In this document: in pieces, positions 25,569-34,544 of the stretch
How the letters are laid out: each line of letters begins with the position of its first letter
Numbering within the stretch: the stretch's first letter is position 1
Virus record (IMG/VR): IMGVR_UViG_3300012271_000034
Span: 1 to 34,573 of that record
DNA from: a virus
Direction: 5' to 3' (one strand)
Length of the DNA stretch: 34,573 nucleotides
Made by a program: the position numbers and the translations under genes
Notes under the pieces: generated by a model
The model's input: only the letters and a program-made list of their open reading frames with translations
The model's database searches: none
What the model was told of the DNA's origin: nothing

Positions 25569-27629
25569 TTAGTAAATTAAAACATCGAAAATTAAGTCAA
25601 TCTGATCTAAACAAATAATCTCAATAATAGGTGTGTCTGACTTAAGTCTTTCTTCACTTATCAAAGCAATATTCTTTCCATAAACACCGTCACCTAGTCT
25701 ATTTGTTGAATCTGTTCTGATTTGAATAAAGAAATTACCTAAATCAATAGGGTTTTTAAAGTTCATTCTTAACGATTGACCTTTTTTCCATTTTTCTACT
25801 GAATCATCTACATTTATTGTTAATACATCATCCAGAGTTGTAGGGATTGTAAATCCTAACTGATCTTGATTTCTATTTGTTACCGAATAATATGTACTAA
25901 ATTTTCCTACAGATATTGTATTATCATTTGAAATAGTAGTATCAAAATCAATGCTTCCGATCTTATTTTCAGTTTGATTCTGATTAGATATTAAAATATT
26001 TGAATCAGTAGTCTGAATTTTAATTCCAGGCCCTTGTCTGAAAAGATCTATATTAAATGCTAATTCATTTGGAACCTCTCCTGCAAATATTTGATTTAAT
26101 CTATCTGATAGATTTCCAATCATATCAAGAAGAGTTTGCATGTTTGAAACAGTCAAATTAGCATTATTGAAATTTTGCTGTAGTTGTGCAATACTATTCT
26201 GAACTTCTTTTAGTTCTTCTTCATTATAAATGAAGTTTTCTAAATTACCAAGTCTACCATTTATTTCATTATAATCTTTAACTAAATCATTGAAAATATT
26301 AGTAGTCTGTTGCATTTGTATTAATGCATCAGAATAAAGCTCCATTGAATACGCATTGTAATCATTAATTACAGTTTCAATTGCAGCATTATCTACAGAG
26401 GTATCAAATTTAAGATTTAATTTTAAACCATATGAGTTACCATTAATTCTAGTAACAGGATTAAATTTAGATTTTCTAAACCTTTGAATAAACCCACCAT
26501 CAGTTGTTGGAGTAACATTATCTAAGAATAATATACCATAAAGGTTTGTTGCTCTATTAGTTGGAGTTGATGGATCAAATAAATCATAATAAATTAAGAT
26601 AGCATTGAAATCAAAAGAAGTACTTTCTGCAACTCCATTATATTCTTGTATTGTTGAAATATTTGGATTTGTAATAATTTGAGAATAAGCTTCTGAATTA
26701 AAATTAATTCCTACACCATCAAGTCTTGATCTTTCATACTCTACATTTGTAAATGTTTTACCTGTATAATCAGCATCATCTTTAACTATCGTAATATTAG
26801 TAGGGTTATTAAACGAAGTAGGTTCAAGATAGTAAGAATTGGCTGTTCCGGAACCATGCCAATCCGCATTTGTAGAAGCCGTGTATAATATCGGGTCGTC
26901 ATAGTCATAAAATGCATCTAATGATAAACCTGCTGGATGAGTGTCTCCTGAGTCTCTTCCTGTTATAAATTCTGTACCTCCTGTAACAACCTGTCCGATT
27001 CGGTAGTTGTCTGTTTCTTCAGCGCTGAATAATACTGTTGGAGTATTTCCATCACCATCTGAGATATATATGTAAATTTCTGTATATCCTTGTCCTTGGA
27101 AAGCAAGATTATTTACAACCTTTAAGTCTCCAACATATTCTACTACTCTTTGATATCTTCTATCTCCAGATGTAGATGTGTCTTCTTCAACAAATAAACG
27201 TTGGTTTAACTCAGAGTTTTTTTCTAATGAATTAGATTCTCTAAATCTAATTGCTCCAATTTCTTTCATCCATTTCCAAAAAACGGACTCTGAAACTGAT
27301 TTTTTAAGAGAAGTTGAATAATTTGAATCAGATAATAAACCTGACTCTAAGTTTAATGCATAGTTTTGAAAGCTTTCTGCTAATGAAACATTTACATCTG
27401 TGAAATTGTCATTAAAAACGGCACCATCAATTGCATTGAACTGAATAAAATTCTCACTTCTAACTGGTCTTTCAATATCAGGAATATTTAATGCTGCAAA
27501 CTTTGAAAAAGTAAACTTCAAATTTTCATTATTGAACGTTCTAGTTATATCCCTTCCAGCAGAAGTGAATGAATAAAAAGTACCACCTTCTAACTGTAAA
27601 GTCTTAATTAATGGAGTTATATTAGACAT
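25569..27629 (-). CDS. Virion structural protein with central coiled coil
   Basis: 686 residues. The N-terminal 400 are beta-type and Asn/Thr/Tyr-rich (MSNITPLIKTLQLEGGTFYS; WKWMKEIGAIRFRES near 120-135). Residues about 420-513 are a probable coiled coil (LVKDYNEINGRLGNLENFIY; NSIAQLQQNFNNANLTVSNM), and the last 170 residues return to beta structure, ending IIEICLDQIDLIFDVLIY. The coiled coil between two beta regions suggests a trimeric baseplate or fibre-base protein. I recognise the general style from structural proteins of T4-type marine phages, not a named family. It lies 21 nt after the 226-residue gene and lacks a close ATAAATA, so it is probably co-transcribed from 28331. Confidence 0.87.
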   Translation of the reverse strand: MSNITPLIKTLQLEGGTFYSFTSAGRDITRTFNNENLKFTFSKFAALNIPDIERPVRSENFIQFNAIDGAVFNDNFTDVNVSLAESFQNYALNLESGLLSDSNYSTSLKKSVSESVFWKWMKEIGAIRFRESNSLEKNSELNQRLFVEEDTSTSGDRRYQRVVEYVGDLKVVNNLAFQGQGYTEIYIYISDGDGNTPTVLFSAEETDNYRIGQVVTGGTEFITGRDSGDTHPAGLSLDAFYDYDDPILYTASTNADWHGSGTANSYYLEPTSFNNPTNITIVKDDADYTGKTFTNVEYERSRLDGVGINFNSEAYSQIITNPNISTIQEYNGVAESTSFDFNAILIYYDLFDPSTPTNRATNLYGILFLDNVTPTTDGGFIQRFRKSKFNPVTRINGNSYGLKLNLKFDTSVDNAAIETVINDYNAYSMELYSDALIQMQQTTNIFNDLVKDYNEINGRLGNLENFIYNEEELKEVQNSIAQLQQNFNNANLTVSNMQTLLDMIGNLSDRLNQIFAGEVPNELAFNIDLFRQGPGIKIQTTDSNILISNQNQTENKIGSIDFDTTISNDNTISVGKFSTYYSVTNRNQDQLGFTIPTTLDDVLTINVDDSVEKWKKGQSLRMNFKNPIDLGNFFIQIRTDSTNRLGDGVYGKNIALISEERLKSDTPIIEIICLDQIDLIFDVLIY

Positions 27630-27650
27630 TAATATTTTTTAATTTTAAAA

Positions 27651-28331
27651 TTACGCTATATTTGCAGTTGAACCGAATCCACCAAAGTACCACCATTTAC
27701 CGGAAGTTGAATCATCTGGAACAATGAATTTCATTATTGCAGTTCCTTGTGGGCTAATTGCAATAGTATCACCATCAGCACCGTTTCCAAATAAACCAGA
27801 ATCAAATTGTAAGGTTACATCAGTAGTACCGATAATATCATTTACAATGAATACTTCAGTAGTTTCATCTAAAACTTGTAATGTGATAACCTGGAATGCT
27901 GTATTTTCACCAACATAACATGTTCTTTGTACAGTTCCAGTTGAAATAGAATCTGCTACAAAATCAGTTATACCTGATTCTTCGATTACTGCTGAATTTG
28001 TAATAGTTATTCCATTTGTTGAAATACCACCGCCAAATGTTGCTAAACCTGTAGTTAATTCTAAATTACCACCATTTAATGTAACGCTTGAAGATGCTCC
28101 AATTGAAACAGATCCACCTTGTACATTTATACCCGCTGTAGTTACTACTAATCTCTTTGCAATAAGCTGTCCGTTAGGTAAATCAGAAATATTAATTACA
28201 CCGTTATCTGTATCATAAGTATCTAATACTGGGTCAACTTTATCTCTTATCTCTGTAAAATTATTATTAATAGTGATCCTTGATGAAGCAATAGAATCAG
28301 TTCCTAATATTTCTATAATGTTAATTGCCAT
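27651..28331 (-). CDS. Small fibre-like virion protein sharing the tail-fibre N-terminal module
   Basis: 226 residues. The N-terminus MAINIIEILGTDSIASSRIT followed by INNNFTEIRDKV parallels residues 1-30 of the 1491-residue fibre (MAIxxxxIxGxD, then the L/I-N-x-N-F motif), so both probably plug into the same kind of site on the virion. The middle (about 60-125) is Gly/Ser/Thr-rich with short repeated beta strands (GGSVSIGASSSVTLNGGNLE; FGGGISTNGITITNS), like a beta-helix or trimeric shaft. The last 90 residues are a beta domain ending GKWWYFGGFGSTANIA, possibly a tip. It may be a short fibre or whisker subunit. An ATAAATA element lies 24 nt before the ATG. Confidence 0.87.
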   Translation of the reverse strand: MAINIIEILGTDSIASSRITINNNFTEIRDKVDPVLDTYDTDNGVINISDLPNGQLIAKRLVVTTAGINVQGGSVSIGASSSVTLNGGNLELTTGLATFGGGISTNGITITNSAVIEESGITDFVADSISTGTVQRTCYVGENTAFQVITLQVLDETTEVFIVNDIIGTTDVTLQFDSGLFGNGADGDTIAISPQGTAIMKFIVPDDSTSGKWWYFGGFGSTANIA

Positions 28332-28355
28332 TTTATAATTCTTTTATTATTTTAT

Positions 28356-28362
28356 TATTTAT
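28356..28362 (-). promoter_or_regulatory. Putative T4-type late promoter core ATAAATA
   Basis: The minus strand reads GAATAAATAATAAAAT, 24 nt before ATG 28331, overlapping the stop of the preceding gene. It is nearly identical to the copy before 25538. Confidence 0.55.
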
Positions 28363-31300
28363 TCAATTACTACGAATCCTTGTTTTATCGTTTCTTTGAA
28401 GTTTCCGTTTGAATCACTAAGATCCAATTTTAATATATATTCACCTCTTCTATTGAAGAAATGTGAAAAGATATTTTCAGTTAAAGTATAGGTACTTCCT
28501 GACTCAACTTCAGTTAATTCCCAATTGCCGGTTAATTGTTTCCCTGGCATTGTTGAATTATCATATGAGAATATTACTTGACAGAATTGAGGCAACTCTT
28601 TTCTTGTTTCAAATATTCTTAACTCACTCCAATTATAGTTTAATGTAATTGCAGGGGCATATTCATCACCTAAGATGTTTTCATATTTTATATATGACTC
28701 TTGAGATTCACTGAAAATATTTGAAGTTGCTTGAATCCTATTTACAGTGATTTCGTCTTCTTCATATAGAATATTCCAATTGAATCTTTTGAAATTAGGC
28801 AAATCAGAAGATAATAATTCCTGATATGCAATTTCTAAGTCTACTGCAGAATTACTAAACTCAATAGTATCACCTTTAACATCAAAAACATTTCTTAAAG
28901 TTTCAGATGAATATAAATCAGCATTGTATTCAGATAAAGCTTGAATAATAGTTCTCAATGCAGACTCTTTTAAAGGAGGATATGTTGCTACATTATATAC
29001 AAAATCAAAATTAAGTGGATTTTGTAACTCATTGATTGTAGATCTATTTGCTCCTGAATAAGCAATAGTATTATTTAAACTATTAATTGTTTCTATTTGT
29101 CTGGAAATAGTGACAGTATTACTACCTGAAGGAATTTTTAAATTAATAGTACCCTTTTCAATTAGATTATTAAAAAATGGGGAATCATTTATTTCTAATG
29201 TATTATTCCCTAGATTTATAAAATTAGTTGTATTGTCTAATTCTAATACTTTTTCTTCTAAAGAATAATAACTTACTTCTACTGAATCTCCGTTTACTAT
29301 GGAAGTAATCCAATTTATAGTTTGTGGATCTCCTGCAATAATAGTATAATCAGTATTTTCAATTAATTCAGTTCCATTTAAGATAATTTTAATCTCATCA
29401 TTAATAGTAGGTTCTCCAATTAAAATATTAGATCCATCATACTCTTTTGTAAATTCAATAAAGAATCCTCTTTTAGTTGTGAAATCAATTCCATTAAGAG
29501 CTGTAATATATCTGTTTGCATCTCTAGAAATAGTTAATAAAGTATTCCCGGGAGTATCTTTTATAGCAAGTAAATTACCTTCAGGATGATCCAATGGATT
29601 TGTTCTTATAAATTTATATTTATAATCAAATATCTCAGTAACAGGACCAACTCCTGGAACTTGAGTTGTTACTTCATAAGTTCTAGGAATTCTTTTCCCT
29701 ATTGTCATTTTTGCTCCAATATCTTCAACTGAATAGATTTCAAAAAATGCAGGAGAATCAGATGATAGTTTTACTCCATCCCATGTTTCATTTTGATAAA
29801 ACTGATTCCATGTTCTTAACCCTATATCTTTCCAGTTATAAGGATTATAGAAAATTGCATCATTTGTACCTTCCCACCATAAGTGATCTAACTCGTTCCA
29901 AAGAGCATTCTCAATGTCATTTAAAGTATAATTATATAAATCATTGTAGAATCTTGCATTTGAGTAATTCGCTTTATCAATTGAATTCCAAGTTGTGTCA
30001 GCATCTTCCCAGTTTAAATCACCCGTTAAGTTAACTGCCCATGTAAACCATGTATTTTCCCAGTCTCTATCAAAATCTTCCCAAGTATAATCAGTTCTAA
30101 ATGCTTTATGATTTGCAACAATTTCAGGATTCTTTTGTTCAACTTCTAAAACGTAATTCTCTGAAGTACTTGAATTAAAAGTATTATAAAGTCTCATATC
30201 AATATCATAAGTACCTTTATACGGTAATATAAGATTAATACTTTCATATTGTTGAACGTTACCTCTTAAATTATATGTCCACTCTTGCGGTGAGTCGTTA
30301 TCTACTCTCTTTGCAATAGTCCATTCTATTTCGTAGAAGTTTTCATATTTGATTTTATCCCAAGTAGTAAGTGTTCCATTAACTCCTTCATTTGCTTCAT
30401 TCCACTGAATTGCCATTTCATCCCACTCTATTTTAAAAGTAGTATTTGTTAAAGTTAAAGGACATCCAACTGGAGTATCTTCATCATCTGTAAGTAAATA
30501 TGAATCATCTACTTTATTAATAATAGATTCTAAAAATGTTTGTGTATATTTCGAATCTAAAATTATAGACTGATCTATAATATCTTCTTTAAGTTTATTA
30601 TATGGAGTTGTTGGATTTGGATTCCATGTTTCTAAAGGAATATCAAGTGCAGAATATGTATATGTAATTACAATAGCATCTGATTGCTGTAAAGTAAACG
30701 TATTAGAAGTCCAAATAATAGAATCTTTAGCTCCACTTAAAATATAATCAACTCCTTTAACAAAGAAATCATTTCCATTGACAGTTACATTTTCAACTTC
30801 AACTGCAATATTTTGTAATGGTATCTCATTGTTTAAAGCTGTATTATAAGTATTTTCTTGAACAGTAGGAACAACTAAATCTGCATCCTGTCTAACTATT
30901 GAATCGATTTCTATTAATAATTTATTTAAACTAATAATAAAACCTTGAGGCTCAGGATTCACATCTAGAGTTGCTCTTTTTCCAACATCAACTACATCTC
31001 TTTCATTTGTATCTGACCAAGTATTAATATCATATTTAGAAAAATAATTACCTTCTCCAGTAACCGAAATTATTCTTGCAGAAAGAGGTAGGAATTTAGA
31101 TTTTAATTTTTCTTTTAATCCTTGTAACTTTATTAGAATTTCTTCGTTAGAGAAATCAAAGGCATCTTCAACTAATGGTAATCCATACTCATCGAATTCT
31201 CCTTTTACAACTTTATTTAAATCATATGCTAAACCAAAGTTTGCTGTCTTTTTCCAGAATTTATTAGGAAGTACTTCTTCCTCTTTATTGAAAAATGGAT

Positions 31301-32171
31301 CTAATACTCCATCAAATTGATCCGCAACTGATTTGAATCTTAGCTTCCCGAAATTCTCAGAAGATGCATCAACATTCTCAAAGTATTCGTTTATTCTTAA
31401 TGCATCATATCCAAAGTATCTTATTGCTGTAATTAAACCTCTATAAGATCCTTGATAGTTTTTTAAATTTGCCCCATTTAAAAGCATCTCTTTTAACTTG
31501 GAATTAATAATTGTCCAATCAGGATATCCTTCTTTAATATCAACATCTCTGAAAATAAAGAAATCTTGTTGGTCAACTTCTACATCTTTATAAAAGTTAT
31601 TAATAAGGGTTCCTAATCTTTCATCTTCTTCTTCTACTTCAATGTATAATTCAATTTCGGCAATTAATTCTGAAGTATCAGTATCTTGATTATCTGCATA
31701 TATGTAAATAGTATTTCTGAAAGAACCTTCATCTCCTGTAGCAAATGATGCTTTTATTTTTATACCTTCACCATCAACAGCATTTGTAGTTGCAATTCCC
31801 GTAGTAGTTACTCCAGTAGTTCGTACATCATTATCCGTAGAATTAAATTGAGAAGGGCTTTCTGTAAATACTTTCAGTTCTCCTCTTTCTTCGAATGAAT
31901 AAAAATTCCATCTTTTATCTTCTTTGTCAGAAAATGTAGATCGAATAATTGTTTCTTCAGCAACTCCAGCAATATCTTGAGGTTGGCCGTACTTTGTCTC
32001 ACCATTTACTTCAAATATTTCATAAATGAAAAAGTTCAGTGAACTTATTAGAAATGTTGAAACTGTTGGTAAATAAAATGATCCTTTGTAAACACCGTCT
32101 TCTAATGTGAAGTTAGCATCATAACCATTTTTATCAAAAAATATTAACTTTTTATTGTCTAGAAAAGGCAT
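28359..32171 (-). CDS. Large baseplate-type protein, possible gp7 equivalent, with Trp octapeptide repeat
   Basis: 1270 residues, following gp25 and gp6 in the order where T4 has gp7 (1032 residues); that equivalence is positional only. N-terminal 200 residues are beta-type. Around 215-290 is a helical segment (DWTIINSKLKEMLLNGANLK; GLITAIRYFGYDALRINEYF). Residues about 580-800 are very tryptophan-rich, with four copies of W-(D/E/N)-(D/E)-x-(A/D)-x-x-W. PKD/Ig-like strand patterns occur before this (LILPYKGTYDIDMRLYNTFN) and at the C-terminus (FSHFFNRRGEYILKLDLSDS, ending GFVVIE). It would join wedge subunits or anchor fibres. The ATG overlaps the stop of the 81-residue gene by one base (TAATG). 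Confidence 0.88.
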   Translation of the reverse strand: MPFLDNKKLIFFDKNGYDANFTLEDGVYKGSFYLPTVSTFLISSLNFFIYEIFEVNGETKYGQPQDIAGVAEETIIRSTFSDKEDKRWNFYSFEERGELKVFTESPSQFNSTDNDVRTTGVTTTGIATTNAVDGEGIKIKASFATGDEGSFRNTIYIYADNQDTDTSELIAEIELYIEVEEEDERLGTLINNFYKDVEVDQQDFFIFRDVDIKEGYPDWTIINSKLKEMLLNGANLKNYQGSYRGLITAIRYFGYDALRINEYFENVDASSENFGKLRFKSVADQFDGVLDPFFNKEEEVLPNKFWKKTANFGLAYDLNKVVKGEFDEYGLPLVEDAFDFSNEEILIKLQGLKEKLKSKFLPLSARIISVTGEGNYFSKYDINTWSDTNERDVVDVGKRATLDVNPEPQGFIISLNKLLIEIDSIVRQDADLVVPTVQENTYNTALNNEIPLQNIAVEVENVTVNGNDFFVKGVDYILSGAKDSIIWTSNTFTLQQSDAIVITYTYSALDIPLETWNPNPTTPYNKLKEDIIDQSIILDSKYTQTFLESIINKVDDSYLLTDDEDTPVGCPLTLTNTTFKIEWDEMAIQWNEANEGVNGTLTTWDKIKYENFYEIEWTIAKRVDNDSPQEWTYNLRGNVQQYESINLILPYKGTYDIDMRLYNTFNSSTSENYVLEVEQKNPEIVANHKAFRTDYTWEDFDRDWENTWFTWAVNLTGDLNWEDADTTWNSIDKANYSNARFYNDLYNYTLNDIENALWNELDHLWWEGTNDAIFYNPYNWKDIGLRTWNQFYQNETWDGVKLSSDSPAFFEIYSVEDIGAKMTIGKRIPRTYEVTTQVPGVGPVTEIFDYKYKFIRTNPLDHPEGNLLAIKDTPGNTLLTISRDANRYITALNGIDFTTKRGFFIEFTKEYDGSNILIGEPTINDEIKIILNGTELIENTDYTIIAGDPQTINWITSIVNGDSVEVSYYSLEEKVLELDNTTNFINLGNNTLEINDSPFFNNLIEKGTINLKIPSGSNTVTISRQIETINSLNNTIAYSGANRSTINELQNPLNFDFVYNVATYPPLKESALRTIIQALSEYNADLYSSETLRNVFDVKGDTIEFSNSAVDLEIAYQELLSSDLPNFKRFNWNILYEEDEITVNRIQATSNIFSESQESYIKYENILGDEYAPAITLNYNWSELRIFETRKELPQFCQVIFSYDNSTMPGKQLTGNWELTEVESGSTYTLTENIFSHFFNRRGEYILKLDLSDSNGNFKETIKQGFVVIE
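29877..30425 (-). repeat. Four dispersed tryptophan octapeptide repeats in a baseplate-type protein
   Basis: Four exact 24-nt units encode W-(D/E/N)-(D/E)-x-(A/D)-x-x-W: WDEMAIQW (30402-30425), WEDFDRDW (30060-30083), WEDADTTW (29988-30011) and WNELDHLW (29877-29900). Related phrases WKDIGLRTW and TWDGV lie just after. It is a protein-level repeat; the DNA copies are diverged. Confidence 0.65.
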
Positions 32172-32416
32172 TAATTAAAATCTCTATAATTTTTAGGTAT
32201 TGTAAAGTTCCAAAATGCCTTTAATTTTTTAGGGAGAGCTATAATTTCAGTAATCATAGGTTCTAACATCTCAATAAATCCAGCAATATTTTTGTTCTTT
32301 AATAAATATCCAGAAATTGAGTTCTTGATTACTTTTCCTTCGTAAGCATACCCAATATTCTTTATATTGTTATTTATTTTACCTGATATTCCGTAAAGTT
32401 TTTCTTCTGTTCTCAT
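32171..32416 (-). CDS. Hypothetical 81-residue protein between gp6 and the 1270-residue protein
   Basis: 81 residues, basic overall, with N-terminal MRTEEKLYGISGKINNNIKN and a hydrophobic C-terminal part (GFIEMLEPMITEIIALPKKL) that could be an amphipathic helix. No family recognised. It is locked into the baseplate operon: its ATG overlaps the gp6 stop by 4 nt, and its stop overlaps the next ATG. A small structural or assembly factor for the baseplate is plausible from position, nothing more. Confidence 0.8.
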   Translation of the reverse strand: MRTEEKLYGISGKINNNIKNIGYAYEGKVIKNSISGYLLKNKNIAGFIEMLEPMITEIIALPKKLKAFWNFTIPKNYRDFN

Positions 32417-34167
32417 ATGTCCTTGCCTTCTTTTGATTGTCTTGAAATTCTTGACTGTAGACTTTCCTCAATTTCTTGAGCAATTACTACATTAATTGAA
32501 CTTGTTTTATTTAATTCAGGGAATTCTTCATAAAACTGTCCAAATCTATCATTCCATCCACCTCTTATAATTGGCAATTCATTTTGACCGATTATAATAT
32601 CTCCGAAATCATCTAATCCTAATCTAGGATCTTCATTGTTTTCAAGAGAAATTCTTTCTTTAACTAAAGTGTTACCTTGAACTCTTTCGTTAAAATAAAA
32701 TCCATTTCTTAAAGCAGCTTCATTTCTTTCTGAAACAAACTCAACATTTACAGAATCAATTTTATCAATATCTTCTAGTAAATTAATGATATCTGATTTA
32801 GGCATAATATCTCTTCTTCTTGTTTCTAAGAAATAATCTGATAATTGTGCAACTATTTCAGATCTTAAATCGTTATAGTTATATCCTTTGAATACTTTTA
32901 AAATAATATTTAATCCATATCTTCTAATAATAGGATTTACAAAAACTAATTCTGATTGCATTACCTGCTGGCCACTTTCTCTAATCGATGCTTTTAAGTA
33001 ATCAATTTCTTGTTGCTCCAAAACAAAATTAGATTCAGATGTTGTGAAGTAATTTGTATCAGTAGTTAATTTTTTTCTAATATCAGGAATCAGAAATAAG
33101 TAGATTACATTGTCGTCATCCAAGTACTCGTCTTGATAAGTAGAATAAGCGTCTACGAAAGAGAACCAGTTTAGTTTCGACAGATAATACACGTATTTCT
33201 CTGGGTTCGCCAGAACGTTTGTAGTACTACCTCTATTCGCTATAAGTTTTGTGAACTCAGGATTCTCTGCATTTGTACCAAATAATATTTTCTCTCTTAA
33301 TGAAACTCTAAAAACTTCATTTGGATTAACATCATTCCCTAAAGAATCAGTCATATCTTCTTCCCATTCGAATTGAATTTCTTTTGGGTTTCTATCAATG
33401 TTTCCATTAAATCCGATATTTTCTAAATATTCAATTTCAATATCAGATCCTCGAGGAGGAATATTTCCGAAATTACCATTACCGAAATAAACATCTATTC
33501 CACCTGCAATCCCAGTTTTAACTAAACAACCAAATCCATTTCTTGGAATGTCATAAAGGAAGTCATATATTTTATAAGTATTTCCATTTACTCTCACTTG
33601 AACGTACTGGTTATCAATTTGCTGTCCTGATGAAGCTTGTAAGTTAAAAGATTGCAATTGTCTTCCATCTCCTGTAAAATTTTGTGATTGAAATCTACCT
33701 TGAAGTAATGGGTAGTTTAATGGGTTAGTTGAATCTGTATAAATTCTTTTTGGTCTATTGTTTAAAATAGTATAAAATATTTCATTGTTTAGACATTTTA
33801 AGACAGGATTCTTACCGAAGTTAACAAATGACCCTGCTACTTCATTTTGACCACCTGGGACAAATTGAAACTGTACTGATCCTTTCGCTGCATCAACTCT
33901 TTTAGGATTATGTCCTGCTAATCTTGAAATACCATAAATAGATGAATCTCTTTGAGCAGTATAGATATTAAATTCAGTAACAGCATCCTCAAAATATAAA
34001 AAGTTCAAGTTAATAATTTCTTGGATAGTTTCTAATATTTGTAAATAAGGTGATGCCTTAGTAAAAACTACTTTTGATTGATTGTAAGTTTTTGTTAGAT
34101 ACTGGAATGTATCAACTATCATTGATTCAAAAGTAATTCTTGCAGTATTTAAAATTTTAAATTTCAT
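32413..34167 (-). CDS. 6: gp6-like baseplate wedge protein
   Basis: 584 residues (T4 gp6: 660). gp6 forms the ring of heterodimeric wedges around the central hub of the contractile-tail baseplate and belongs to the baseplate J-like superfamily. Visible: N-terminal helical region (SMIVDTFQYLTKTYNQSKVV; SPYLQILETIQEIINLNFLY), the phrase RDSSIYGISRLAGHNPKRV typical of gp6-type proteins, a central beta domain (VRVNGNTYKIYDFLYDIPRN; DVYFGNGNFGNIPPRGSDIE, the latter characteristic of J-like proteins) and C-terminal YNYNDLRSEIVAQLSDYFLE with RRRDIMPKSDIINLLEDID. The preceding gene is gp25, its normal partner. Recognition is by pattern and context. Confidence 0.87.
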   Translation of the reverse strand: MKFKILNTARITFESMIVDTFQYLTKTYNQSKVVFTKASPYLQILETIQEIINLNFLYFEDAVTEFNIYTAQRDSSIYGISRLAGHNPKRVDAAKGSVQFQFVPGGQNEVAGSFVNFGKNPVLKCLNNEIFYTILNNRPKRIYTDSTNPLNYPLLQGRFQSQNFTGDGRQLQSFNLQASSGQQIDNQYVQVRVNGNTYKIYDFLYDIPRNGFGCLVKTGIAGGIDVYFGNGNFGNIPPRGSDIEIEYLENIGFNGNIDRNPKEIQFEWEEDMTDSLGNDVNPNEVFRVSLREKILFGTNAENPEFTKLIANRGSTTNVLANPEKYVYYLSKLNWFSFVDAYSTYQDEYLDDDNVIYLFLIPDIRKKLTTDTNYFTTSESNFVLEQQEIDYLKASIRESGQQVMQSELVFVNPIIRRYGLNIILKVFKGYNYNDLRSEIVAQLSDYFLETRRRDIMPKSDIINLLEDIDKIDSVNVEFVSERNEAALRNGFYFNERVQGNTLVKERISLENNEDPRLGLDDFGDIIIGQNELPIIRGGWNDRFGQFYEEFPELNKTSSINVVIAQEIEESLQSRISRQSKEGKDI

Positions 34168-34181
34168 TTCTAAACTATTTT

Positions 34182-34532
34182 TTATAATACTATTCCAAGT
34201 ATTGTTTCGTTTTCCATTGTTACGTTTATAAGTACAGCGTCTCTACTGTCAGATGCTTTCGCAAAATAGATCCCTATATCATAACTAAACTGTAATGCTA
34301 AAGGACAGTATTGCTTTATTTGAATATTTATTTTCTGTTTCAAGTCATATTCATTTAAAAACAATTCATGTACATACCTTTCTAAGTCAATTCCCATTCT
34401 AGGTGATCCTAAAACATCTCCTGGTTGTGTAAAGAAAAGAACTTCAAGTTGTTGAACAAATATTTCTATTGGTTCATATGATTCTAAAATATCTGTATTT
34501 TCTTCTTCTGGTCTTAAATATAAATCTACCAT
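34182..34532 (-). CDS. 25: gp25-like baseplate wedge protein (GPW/gp25 family)
   Basis: 116 residues (T4 gp25: 132). This family nucleates sheath assembly on the baseplate and contains the conserved EPR-type core. Visible: FFTQPGDVLGSPRMGIDLER (residues about 34-53), matching the family signature T.PGE....P.fG.dL, followed by the helical stretch VHELFLNEYDLKQKINIQI and a C-terminal strand pair (AVLINVTMENETILGIVL). It is immediately followed by gp6, 14 nt away, as in contractile systems generally. The ATG is preceded by an A/T-only leader. Confidence 0.9.
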   Translation of the reverse strand: MVDLYLRPEEENTDILESYEPIEIFVQQLEVLFFTQPGDVLGSPRMGIDLERYVHELFLNEYDLKQKINIQIKQYCPLALQFSYDIGIYFAKASDSRDAVLINVTMENETILGIVL

Positions 34533-34544
34533 ATAAAATTATTT

